Below the pieces are notes generated by a model. That model saw only the letters and a list, made by a program, of their open reading frames with translations, ran no database searches and was not told where the DNA came from. Source: Microbispora oryzae (GTDB taxonomy: Bacteria; Actinomycetota; Actinomycetes; Streptosporangiales; Streptosporangiaceae). From it: 64,000 nucleotides of DNA. Positions 34,273-41,315 of this stretch are shown in pieces (positions within the stretch are counted from its first letter, which is position 1; every line of letters starts with the position of its first letter). A program made the translations under genes and the position numbers. The DNA is taken from the NCBI RefSeq assembly GCF_017896165.1, contig NZ_JAFCNB010000001.1, forward strand, positions 186,001-250,000. The letters are read 5' to 3'.

Positions 34273-34341
34273 AATGGGCGGGCATCGGGCGCGACAGAAG
34301 CGTCCCGAGGGGTCCCAAGGCGTCCCGGAGCGTCCCCGGCC

Positions 34342-34380
34342 CTCGGGACCGGCTCTCGGGACCGGCTCTCGGGACCGGCT
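34342..34380. repeat. 13-bp tandem repeat between the DUF574 and MobA-like genes
   Basis: Three copies of ctcgggaccggct end at the MobA-like gene's stop codon. The period is not a multiple of three and the array lies outside coding sequence, apart from its last base. Confidence 0.85.
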
Positions 34381-34961
34381 CAGGGCGGGCCGAGTCTCCG
34401 GAGGTCCTCGGGGGTGTCGACGTCCGCCGGGTCGGCCACGTCGTCGCACGGCACCGGGGTCAGCAGTTCGGGACGGGCTCGCAGGAACGCCCGCGCCCCC
34501 ACGTCTCCCTCGGCCAGGGCGGCGACCTCAGCGAAGTGCTCGCGGGCGAGCAGCACCGGGTTGCGCGGCGCCCCGCCGTACGTGGCGACCGCCACGGTGG
34601 CGCCGGACGCGAACGCCTCGATCAGCCGCCGTACGGCGGGGGGCCGGACGAGCGGCTGGTCGGCGAGGGCCACGACCACGGCGCGGGCCGAACCGGGCAG
34701 CGCGCGCAGTCCCGCGCGCAGCGACGAGCCCATGCCGGCCGCCCAGCCCGGGTTCGCCACCACGACGGCCCCCTCGACCGGGACCATCGCCGCACCCAGC
34801 ACGACCACGACGGGGGCGCAGCCGCCGGACGCGAGCAGCCGGACGCCGCGGTCGACCAGCCGCTCGCCCGCCAGCTCGGCGACGGCCTTGGGGCCGCCGA
34901 AGCGGCTGCCGCCGCCCGCCGCGAGCAGCAGCCCGGCGACTCCGCCGCCGGGGCCGGTCAC
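34380..34961 (-). CDS. MobA-like nucleotidyltransferase (molybdenum cofactor cytidylyl/guanylyltransferase type)
   Basis: The GT-A nucleotidyltransferase fold starts with GLLLAAGGGSRFGGPKAVAEL, the NTP-binding loop, with the conserved lysine in GGPK. GMGSSLRAGLRAL and the metal-site VALADQPLVRP follow, then RNPVLLAREHF. It is 193 residues. Relatives attach CMP or GMP to molybdopterin. The GTG start overlaps the xdhC stop by four bases, strongly tying it to maturation of a molybdenum hydroxylase. Which nucleotide it uses is not decided. Confidence 0.88.
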   Translation of the reverse strand: MTGPGGGVAGLLLAAGGGSRFGGPKAVAELAGERLVDRGVRLLASGGCAPVVVVLGAAMVPVEGAVVVANPGWAAGMGSSLRAGLRALPGSARAVVVALADQPLVRPPAVRRLIEAFASGATVAVATYGGAPRNPVLLAREHFAEVAALAEGDVGARAFLRARPELLTPVPCDDVADPADVDTPEDLRRLGPP

Positions 34962-36073
34962 CGGGGCTCCGCGGCCGGCCGGTCGCCGTGGATACGGCCG
35001 GCCGTCTCGGTCAGCGGCCGGCCGCTGCCGCCCCAGCGCAGCTTGATCAGCTCGGCCGCGATCGACACCGCGGTCTCCTCCGGCGTACGCGCGCCGAGGT
35101 CGAGCCCGATCGGGGAGCGCAGCCGGGCGAGTGTCTCCTCCGGCAGCCCGGCCTCGCGCAGCCGGGCCAGCCGGTCCTCGTGCGTGCGCCGCGACCCCAT
35201 CGCCCCCACGTACGCCGCGGGGGTGCGCAGGGCCACCTCAAGCAGCGGCACGTCGAACTTCGGGTCGTGGGTGAGCACGCAGATCACGGTCCGCGCGTCG
35301 ACCCGCGCCTCCGACAGGTAGTCGTGCGGCCACCGCACCACCACCTCGTCGGCCTCGGGGAAGCGCCTGGACGTGGCGAACACCGGCCGGGCGTCGCAGA
35401 CGACCACATGGTAGCCCAGGAACTTGCCGATCCGGGCGACCGCCGCGGCGAAGTCGATGGCGCCGAAGACGAGCATGCGCGGGGACGGCGCGAAGGATTG
35501 GACGAAGACCCGCAGGTCGTCGAGCCGCCTCTCGCCCTCGGGGCCGTACCTGAGGACGCCGGTCGTCCCCTGGGCGAGCATCCCGCGGGCGTCGTCGTCC
35601 ACCGCGTCGTCGAGCCGCGCCGGGCCGAGCGAACCGGTCGCGCGACCGGCCCAGATCACCCGGCGGGCCCCGGCGCGTCCCGGACCGGCCAGGATCGTCG
35701 CCACCGCGACCGGTTCCCGGCGGGCGACGGAGGCCGCGATCTCGCCCAGCTCGGGGTAGCTCTCCCGCGAGACCGGCTCGACGAAGACGTCGATGATCCC
35801 GCCGCAGGTCAGACCGACGGAGAACGCCTCGTCGTCGCTCACGCCGTACCGCTGGAGCACCGGCTCGCCCGCCGCCACAACCTCCTGGGCGAGGTCGTAG
35901 ACGGCGCCCTCGACGCACCCGCCGGAGACGCTGCCCACGGCCTCGTCCCCGAGCACGGCCATCGACGCGCCCGGTGGCCGGGGCGCGCTGCTGAACGTGG
36001 CGACCACGGTGGCGAGCCCGAACCGCTCCCCCGACTCCCACCAGCGCGTGATCTGTCCCAGGACGTCACGCAT
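34958..36073 (-). CDS. XdhC/CoxF family molybdenum hydroxylase maturation protein
   Basis: The XdhC family delivers sulfurated molybdenum cofactor to xanthine dehydrogenase and CO-dehydrogenase-like enzymes. The N-terminal domain has SVSGGCVEGAVYDLAQEV and FSVGLTCGGIIDVFVEP. A Rossmann-type C-terminal domain begins RMLVFGAIDFAAAVARI and ends with AYVGAMGSRRTHEDRLARL and RSPIGLDLGARTPEETAVSI. It is 371 residues. It overlaps the CoxE-like gene by eight bases. No molybdenum enzyme structural gene is in the window. Confidence 0.93.
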   Translation of the reverse strand: MRDVLGQITRWWESGERFGLATVVATFSSAPRPPGASMAVLGDEAVGSVSGGCVEGAVYDLAQEVVAAGEPVLQRYGVSDDEAFSVGLTCGGIIDVFVEPVSRESYPELGEIAASVARREPVAVATILAGPGRAGARRVIWAGRATGSLGPARLDDAVDDDARGMLAQGTTGVLRYGPEGERRLDDLRVFVQSFAPSPRMLVFGAIDFAAAVARIGKFLGYHVVVCDARPVFATSRRFPEADEVVVRWPHDYLSEARVDARTVICVLTHDPKFDVPLLEVALRTPAAYVGAMGSRRTHEDRLARLREAGLPEETLARLRSPIGLDLGARTPEETAVSIAAELIKLRWGGSGRPLTETAGRIHGDRPAAEPR

Positions 36074-37298
36074 GGGCCTGCCCTCCCCCCGTCGTTCGCC
36101 GCTCCGGCCGGCGCTCCGACAGCAGGACCGCCAGTTCTTCGAGCGCCGCCAGGCTGTGCCCGGCGACGAAGTCGTCGACGTACGGCAGCGCCGCCCGGAT
36201 CCCCGCCGTCAGCGGGCGGTACGCGGGGTCGCCCTTGTGCGGGTTCGCCCAGACGATCCGATGGGCGATCCGCGACAGACGCGCCATCTGTACGCCCAGC
36301 GGTTCGGCCGGCCCCCGTTCCCAGCCGTCCGAGGCGATCACCACCACCGCGCCGCGCGGGTCGGGCAGCCGAAGCAGTTCTCGCAGCTCCTCCCCCAGCC
36401 GGGTGCCGCCGCTCCAGTCCGGGATCACGGCCGAGCAGGCCCTCATGGCCTCGTCCGGGTCGCGGTGGCGCAGCTCCGCGGTGATCCGGGTGAGGCGGGT
36501 GCCCGCGCTGAACACCTCGGTCGCCCTCGGCTCGGCCCGCGCCAGCGCGTGGGCGAAGCGCAGCATCACGTCCGCGTAGGCGGCCATCGACCCGCTCACG
36601 TCCACCACCATCACCACCCGGCGCGGCCGGTCGCGGTGCGCCCGCAGCCGCAGCCGCGCGGGCTCCCCGCCGTGCCGCACGGCCTCGCGCACCGTGCGGC
36701 GCCCGTCGAGCGTTCCCCGCGTGGACGGGCGGTGACGCCGCGACCGGCGGCGCTCCCGCGTCCCTTCGAGCATCGCCAGCAACCGGCCCACCTCCCGGCG
36801 TTCCGCCTCGCTCATCCGGGCGACGTCGCGGTGGCGCAGTATCTCCACCCGGCTCGCGGTCGCCGGCGGCGCGCTCCCGTCGGCTGTCCCCTCTCCGTCG
36901 CGGGAGCCGTACGGCGCTCCGGTGTGCCATGTCACGACGGCACTCGCGCTCCTGCGGCGCGACCCGTACGGCTCCCCGGAGAAGTAGGCGGCGAAGCACC
37001 GGTCATAGCGTGCGATGTCGTCAGGCCCGGCGCACAGCGTGAGGCGGCCCGCCCAGTAGACGTCCCGGCGCACGGCCGGGTCGAGCAGGCCGAGCGCGGT
37101 CAGGAAGCTCTGCGCGCGCTGGTGACCGGCGTTCACCCCGGCCGCCCGGAGCGTCCGGACGAACCCCGTCATGACCGCCGTGGCGTCGCGCCGGTCAGCC
37201 GCGTGTCCCTCCGCCGTGTTCCCCTCCGCCGTGTTCCCCTCAGCCGGGTGGCCGTCCGCCGCCGGGGGCGCGCCCATGGCGCCGGGAGGCTCAGGCAT
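36066..37298 (-). CDS. CoxE-like von Willebrand factor A domain protein
   Basis: The VWA domain in the C-terminal half has an intact MIDAS start, VMVVDVSGSMAAYADVMLRF, near residue 235, and VIASDGWERGPAEPLG later. Upstream is the conserved CoxE N-terminal region. It pairs with the MoxR/CoxD ATPase to mature carbon-monoxide-dehydrogenase-type enzymes in known systems. The first ~30 residues contain AEGNTAEGNT-type repeats, part of a 15-bp repeat at about 37195-37255. It is 410 residues and overlaps the ATPase gene by eight bases. Confidence 0.9.
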   Translation of the reverse strand: MPEPPGAMGAPPAADGHPAEGNTAEGNTAEGHAADRRDATAVMTGFVRTLRAAGVNAGHQRAQSFLTALGLLDPAVRRDVYWAGRLTLCAGPDDIARYDRCFAAYFSGEPYGSRRRSASAVVTWHTGAPYGSRDGEGTADGSAPPATASRVEILRHRDVARMSEAERREVGRLLAMLEGTRERRRSRRHRPSTRGTLDGRRTVREAVRHGGEPARLRLRAHRDRPRRVVMVVDVSGSMAAYADVMLRFAHALARAEPRATEVFSAGTRLTRITAELRHRDPDEAMRACSAVIPDWSGGTRLGEELRELLRLPDPRGAVVVIASDGWERGPAEPLGVQMARLSRIAHRIVWANPHKGDPAYRPLTAGIRAALPYVDDFVAGHSLAALEELAVLLSERRPERRTTGGGQAHA

Positions 37299-38271
37299 GG
37301 CGCGTGCCCCCGGGCGCGGGGTCTGCCGTGGACCCTGCCGTGGACCCTGGCGTGGGCCCGCCCGTAGACCCGGGCGCGGCGCCGAGCAGGGTCCGCAGGC
37401 CCTGGGTCCGTACGGCGTCCTGGTCCTCGCGATACTTCAACACCGCTCCGAGCGTGACGGCGGCCAGCTCGGGGTCCAGCCGTACGGCGCCCAGCGTGGT
37501 CAGCGCCCGGGCCCAGTCGAGCGTCTCGGCGACGCCCGGCGGCTTGACCAGGCCGGCCGCCCGCAACCGGGCCGCCGCCCCCGCCACCTCGGCGGCGAGC
37601 CGCTCGGCACAGCCCGGAAGGCGCCTGAGCAGGATGGCCACCTCCCGGTCGAAATCCGGATGTTCCAGCCAGTGGTAGATGCAGCGGCGCTTGAGCGCGT
37701 CGTGCACCTCCCTGGTCCGGTTGCTGGTGACGACCACGACGGGAGGCGACTCGGCGCGGATCGTCCCCAGCTCGGGGATGGAGATCGTGAAGTCCGACAG
37801 AACCTCCAGGAGGAACGCCTCGAACTCGTCGTCCGCCCGGTCGATCTCGTCCACCAGCAGCACGCTCGGCTGTGTCTCCACGGCCTTCAGCAGCGGCCGG
37901 GCGATCAGGAACCGCCGGTCGTAGATCTCACCTTCGAGGGCCCTGGCGTCGGTCGCGCCCGTCGCCTCGGCGGCCTTCAGATGGAGGAGTTGCCGGGCGA
38001 AGTCCCAGTCGTACAGCGCCTGGGCCGCGTCGAGCCCCTCGTAGCACTGCAGCCGGATCAGCGGAGCGCCGAGGATGGCCGACAGAGTCTTGGCCAGCTC
38101 GGTCTTTCCCACACCCGCCTCGCCCTCCAGGAAGAGCGGGCGGCCCATCCGCACGGCGAGGAACGCGGCCGTCGCCAGCCCGTCGTCGGTCAGGTAGTCG
38201 TGGTGGTCGAGCAGCTCAGCCAGCGTTCCCGGCGAGTCGAGACCGGCCACCGTGGTCGTCCGCCGCAGCAC
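37291..38271 (-). CDS. MoxR/CoxD family AAA+ ATPase
   Basis: The AAA+ ATPase has Walker A EGEAGVGKTELAKTL near residues 49-63, Walker B VLLVDEIDRADDEFEAFLLE and the sensor VVVVTSNRTREVHDALKRR. It is distinct from the moxR at 22625 and closer to CoxD, which with CoxE introduces sulfur or copper into the CO dehydrogenase active site. It is 326 residues, starting GTG; the last ~30 residues are a Gly/Pro/Thr/Ser repetitive tail. It is the first gene of a four-gene overlapping operon: ATPase, VWA, XdhC, MobA-like. Confidence 0.92.
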   Translation of the reverse strand: MLRRTTTVAGLDSPGTLAELLDHHDYLTDDGLATAAFLAVRMGRPLFLEGEAGVGKTELAKTLSAILGAPLIRLQCYEGLDAAQALYDWDFARQLLHLKAAEATGATDARALEGEIYDRRFLIARPLLKAVETQPSVLLVDEIDRADDEFEAFLLEVLSDFTISIPELGTIRAESPPVVVVTSNRTREVHDALKRRCIYHWLEHPDFDREVAILLRRLPGCAERLAAEVAGAAARLRAAGLVKPPGVAETLDWARALTTLGAVRLDPELAAVTLGAVLKYREDQDAVRTQGLRTLLGAAPGSTGGPTPGSTAGSTADPAPGGTRHA

Positions 38272-38381
38272 AGGGCCAGGCTACTGCTGGCGTCGGCGTG
38301 CCGCTCTGGCCGATCACACCAAACCGCCGCCGGTCAGGGGACGCACGTTGCCACGATCCGACAGCGGCGATCGTGTCGCGG

Positions 38382-39296
38382 TCAGGGAGTGGTGAGACGG
38401 GCGCGGATGGCGGCGGCGCCGGATTCGGCGAGCCAGTCCGCGAGGGTGCGCATACCCGGGTGGATGACGCGCAGCGCCTCGATGTCGGCGTGCCAGCGGT
38501 CCCCGGCCGCCCAGCGCCTCTTGATCTCGGCGATATCCGGGCCGAGGGCGGCGACCTCGTCGTCGGTGAGTTGCTCGTACCGGATCGGGATGCCGGTCGC
38601 CTCGCTGATCGCGGCGGCCGCCTCGACCGGGGTCGGTTGGTCACCGGCCAGTTCCAGGGTGCGTCCGGCGAACCGGGCCGGGTCCGCGAACGCGAGCACG
38701 GCGAACTCCGCGATGTCCTCCAGCGCGATGATCTGCATGGGCGCGTGCGGATGGAACAGGTGCCGATGGACGCCGTCGGAGATGCCGTCGATGCCGATCG
38801 CTCCGACGGCGAGATAGTTGGTCATGAACCGCACCGGGCGAAGCACGGTGGGAAGGGCGATGTGGTCGAACAGATACCTCTCGATCAGTACCTTTCCCTC
38901 TGAACCCTTTGACGCGGTCGATGCCGAGGCCACGGTGCTGAACACGACCTGCTCGATGCCCGCCGCGGCCGCGGCGTCGATCAGCACCCGGCCGCGGGCC
39001 GCTTCGAGTTCCGTTTCGGGTCCGGCCGGCCCGTAGGCCACGGGCGGTATGCCGAACACGGCGGCGGCGCCGTCAAGCGCGGGCGGCAGGCTCGCCGGAT
39101 CGTCGAAGTCTCCCCGCACGAGCTGGGCGCCCGCGGCCGCCAGCGCGACGGCGGCGGGCGCGGCCGGGTCACGCACCAGAACGCGCACCGGCCGGCCCTC
39201 GGCGAGCAACCGCCGGGCGGTGACGCCGCCCTGCTTGCCGGTGGCGCCGGTCACGAGGATCGGGGAGTCAGGATTGTTGGATATCGCGGTGGCCAT
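38382..39296 (-). CDS. NmrA-like NAD(P)-binding protein (atypical SDR)
   Basis: The Rossmann start ILVTGATGKQGGVTARRLL is the NAD(P)-binding loop, and VVFSTVASAST with FDHIALPTVLRPVRFMTNY follows. The family includes redox-sensing regulators and quinone or nitro reductases; catalysis is not evident. ATG 39296 is chosen because GGAGAGG precedes it by six bases, giving 304 residues. It is divergently transcribed from a TetR gene with a palindrome between them, so it is a probable target of that repressor. Confidence 0.88.
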   Translation of the reverse strand: MATAISNNPDSPILVTGATGKQGGVTARRLLAEGRPVRVLVRDPAAPAAVALAAAGAQLVRGDFDDPASLPPALDGAAAVFGIPPVAYGPAGPETELEAARGRVLIDAAAAAGIEQVVFSTVASASTASKGSEGKVLIERYLFDHIALPTVLRPVRFMTNYLAVGAIGIDGISDGVHRHLFHPHAPMQIIALEDIAEFAVLAFADPARFAGRTLELAGDQPTPVEAAAAISEATGIPIRYEQLTDDEVAALGPDIAEIKRRWAAGDRWHADIEALRVIHPGMRTLADWLAESGAAAIRARLTTP

Positions 39297-39315
39297 GGTG
39301 CCCTCTCCGTAAATA

Positions 39316-39349
39316 GTGGAGGATGCGGATGCAATCCGGAATGCTCCAC
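39316..39349. promoter_or_regulatory. Candidate TetR operator between the NmrA-like and TetR genes
   Basis: Outer arms gtggag (39316-39321) and ctccac (39344-39349) and inner arms cggat (39326-39330) and atccg (39334-39338) share nearly the same centre. The site lies in the 86-base divergent gap. This is the expected size and place for a TetR-type operator controlling both genes. Confidence 0.6.
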
Positions 39350-39382
39350 CCGCTTCGCCACCGTGGACAAGGATTACGTGAC

Positions 39383-40036
39383 ATGGAAGCAGCACCGAGC
39401 GCGACACCCGCTGGGCGCGCCGACGCCCGCCGTAACCGAGATGTCGTGCTACGCACAGCGATGCGTGTGTTCGCCGAGGAAGGGCCGGAGGTGTCGCTCA
39501 GCCGGATCGCGCAGCGGGCGGGAGTCGGCGCGGGGACCGTCTACCGGCACTTCCCGACCAAGGAGATCCTGATCGAGGCCGTGCTGGCCAAACACGTCGA
39601 AGGGCTGGTGTCCGCCGCCGACCGGTGGACCGCCCAGGCCACCCCCGGTGACGCGCTGTTCGGGTTCCTGCTCGAAGCGATCGAGACATCGGCGGGGCGC
39701 CGGCACTTCTGCGACCTGCTCCCAACCGGCCAGGGCTGGCCGCTCGCCGTACTGACCGCCGCGGCGCGGCGGTTCAACGAAGCGCTGGAACGCCTGCTCC
39801 GCGACGCGCAGGAGGCCGGTGCCGTACGCGCCGACATACGTACCGACGACCTGACCGCGCTGACCGTCGGCGGCATGGCACTGCGTTCGGCGCACCGGGA
39901 CCGGGCACGCGGCACACGGCTCGTACGACTGCTGCTGGACGGGCTGCGCCCCCCCTGCCGTCGCCGGGATTACTGGGGCGGTCATCCCCGTCACCGCCGT
40001 CACGAAATCCTGCACGCAAGCCGAAGCGTTCCGTGA
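39383..40036 (+). CDS. TetR family transcriptional regulator
   Basis: The N-terminal helix-turn-helix domain reads AMRVFAEEGPEVSLSRIAQR then AGVGAGTVYRHFPTKEILIE, typical of TetR repressors. A helical ligand domain with HFCDLLPTGQGWPLAVL follows. ATG 39383 has AAGGA nine bases upstream and gives 217 residues. The normal fold ends near LLLDGLRP. The remaining 27 residues, rich in Arg/His, look foreign and start at a run of seven C bases (39949-39955). One base fewer there would continue into a zinc-ribbon-like frame. Its ligand is unknown. Confidence 0.9.
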   Translation: MEAAPSATPAGRADARRNRDVVLRTAMRVFAEEGPEVSLSRIAQRAGVGAGTVYRHFPTKEILIEAVLAKHVEGLVSAADRWTAQATPGDALFGFLLEAIETSAGRRHFCDLLPTGQGWPLAVLTAAARRFNEALERLLRDAQEAGAVRADIRTDDLTALTVGGMALRSAHRDRARGTRLVRLLLDGLRPPCRRRDYWGGHPRHRRHEILHASRSVP

Positions 40037-40193
40037 CGCCGTCCCTCCCTCCCCGTCGCGTCACGAAACCAGCGCCCCGAGGCACTGCGCGGAATGCGGC
40101 GCGCGACTGCGCGTCCGGGCCACCGGGCGGCCGGCCCGCTACTGCGGTCCGACCTGCCGCCAGCGCGCCCACCGGCGTCGTCCCGTCGTATAG
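39957..40193 (+). pseudogene. Zinc-ribbon-like C-terminal segment in a shifted frame after the TetR gene
   Basis: This frame lies -1 relative to the TetR gene and has no usable ATG, GTG or TTG before the conserved part. It encodes HCAECGARL then a Gly-Arg-Pro turn and YCGPTCRQRAHRRR, with cysteine codons at 40086, 40095, 40143 and 40155, and stops at 40193. Cys-x2-Cys plus Cys-x3-Cys suggests one zinc site. It is either the lost C terminus of the TetR protein (frameshift at the C7 run), a product of frameshifting, or a decayed small gene. Confidence 0.5.
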
Positions 40194-40288
40194 CCGTCTC
40201 GCCGTGTAAGCGTCTCGCCGTTCAGCCATCTCGCCGGCGGCTTGGCCCAGGTGAGCGGAATCCGCCGGAGGGACCCTAGTGTCGAGGC

Positions 40289-41038
40289 ATGACCAGCCGC
40301 CGCCCTGCCGCCGAGCCACCAGCCGAGACCCGGCACCCAAGGGAGAGCCGAACGTCACGTGCCCCCGGTCCGCCTCCGTACGGCTCCGAACAGATGTGGG
40401 GGCGGCCGGTCACGCTGCCCGCGCCGCCCGTCCTGTCCGGCTCCCCCGCCGGGCGAGCGCTGACGGCTGAGCTCGCGGCCCGCTGGGCCGAGCCGCACCG
40501 CCGCTATCACACCCCCGCCCACCTGCGGACGGTGCTCCACGCCATCGACTCACTCGCCGGCCACGCCCACGACGCCGACGCCGTACGTCTGGCCGCCTGG
40601 TTTCACGACGCCTTTTATGAGGGGCGTCCCGGCTGGGACGAGGAGCGCAGCGCCCAGCTCGCCGAGGCGAGGCTACCCGCCTGCGGACTGGCTCCCGGCC
40701 GCGTACGCCTCGTGGCCCGGCTCGTACGGGTGACCGCCGTTCACGCCTACGGAGAGGGGGACGCCGACGCGGCCGTCCTGTGCGACGCCGACCTCGCCGT
40801 CCTGGGCGGCACTCCCGAGGAGTACGACGCGTACGCGCACGCCGTGAGGCAGGAGTATCGGCACGTCCCCGACGACGCGTTCCGGACCGGCCGCTCCGCG
40901 GTTCTTACACGTCTGCTCGCCGGTTCATACCTGTACGGGACGGAGACCGGCCGCGATCTCTGGGAACGGCGGGCGAGGGAGAACATGACCCGCGAGCTCG
41001 GGACGCTTTCGTCACCTCCCGGTTCCTTTACAACGTAG
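40289..41038 (+). CDS. HD-domain metal-dependent phosphohydrolase family protein
   Basis: The metal-site residues follow the HD pattern: RRYHTPAHLRTVLHAI near residues 71-86, AAWFHDAFYEGRPG with the His-Asp pair near 103-104, and VLCDADLAVLGG. The C-terminal EYRHVPDDAF and RLLAGSYLYGTE are typical of actinobacterial members of unknown role. ATG 40289 gives 249 residues with a Pro/Arg-rich first 50; a later start is possible. Its stop is followed by an intergenic stretch with a small hairpin. Confidence 0.85.
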   Translation: MTSRRPAAEPPAETRHPRESRTSRAPGPPPYGSEQMWGRPVTLPAPPVLSGSPAGRALTAELAARWAEPHRRYHTPAHLRTVLHAIDSLAGHAHDADAVRLAAWFHDAFYEGRPGWDEERSAQLAEARLPACGLAPGRVRLVARLVRVTAVHAYGEGDADAAVLCDADLAVLGGTPEEYDAYAHAVRQEYRHVPDDAFRTGRSAVLTRLLAGSYLYGTETGRDLWERRARENMTRELGTLSSPPGSFTT

Positions 41039-41315
41039 ATCTTCCGATTCGAGGGCCCCGATCAGACTTCTCGGCTCCGTACTTGTTGTCCACAGGTGGA
41101 GGCACTCACCGAATTTCTTCGGTGGCTGTATGTAGCGTGCCGGTTGCGCGGCCACTTTGGCGTTTGGGTAGGCGTTTCAGTCGCCGGCGGTTTCGCGACT
41201 CCGGCGCCGCCTCTCCCGGCGTTGCCGAAGGCGTTGAACGACCCTCACCCTCTTTTCGAACTGGCTTGCGGTTTACTGGTTACGTTTTGTAGTGTTGCAG
41301 TTACGTGGAGGGCTG
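41039..41315. other. Intergenic region before the HNH gene, with a small hairpin
   Basis: This 277-base stretch has lower GC than its surroundings. It includes a perfect 7-bp stem with a 4-base loop, caccgaa (41107-41113) and ttcggtg (41118-41124), about 70 bases after the HD gene. It may be a weak terminator or a regulatory hairpin. A promoter for the HNH gene should lie to its right, but none was convincingly identified. Confidence 0.45.
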
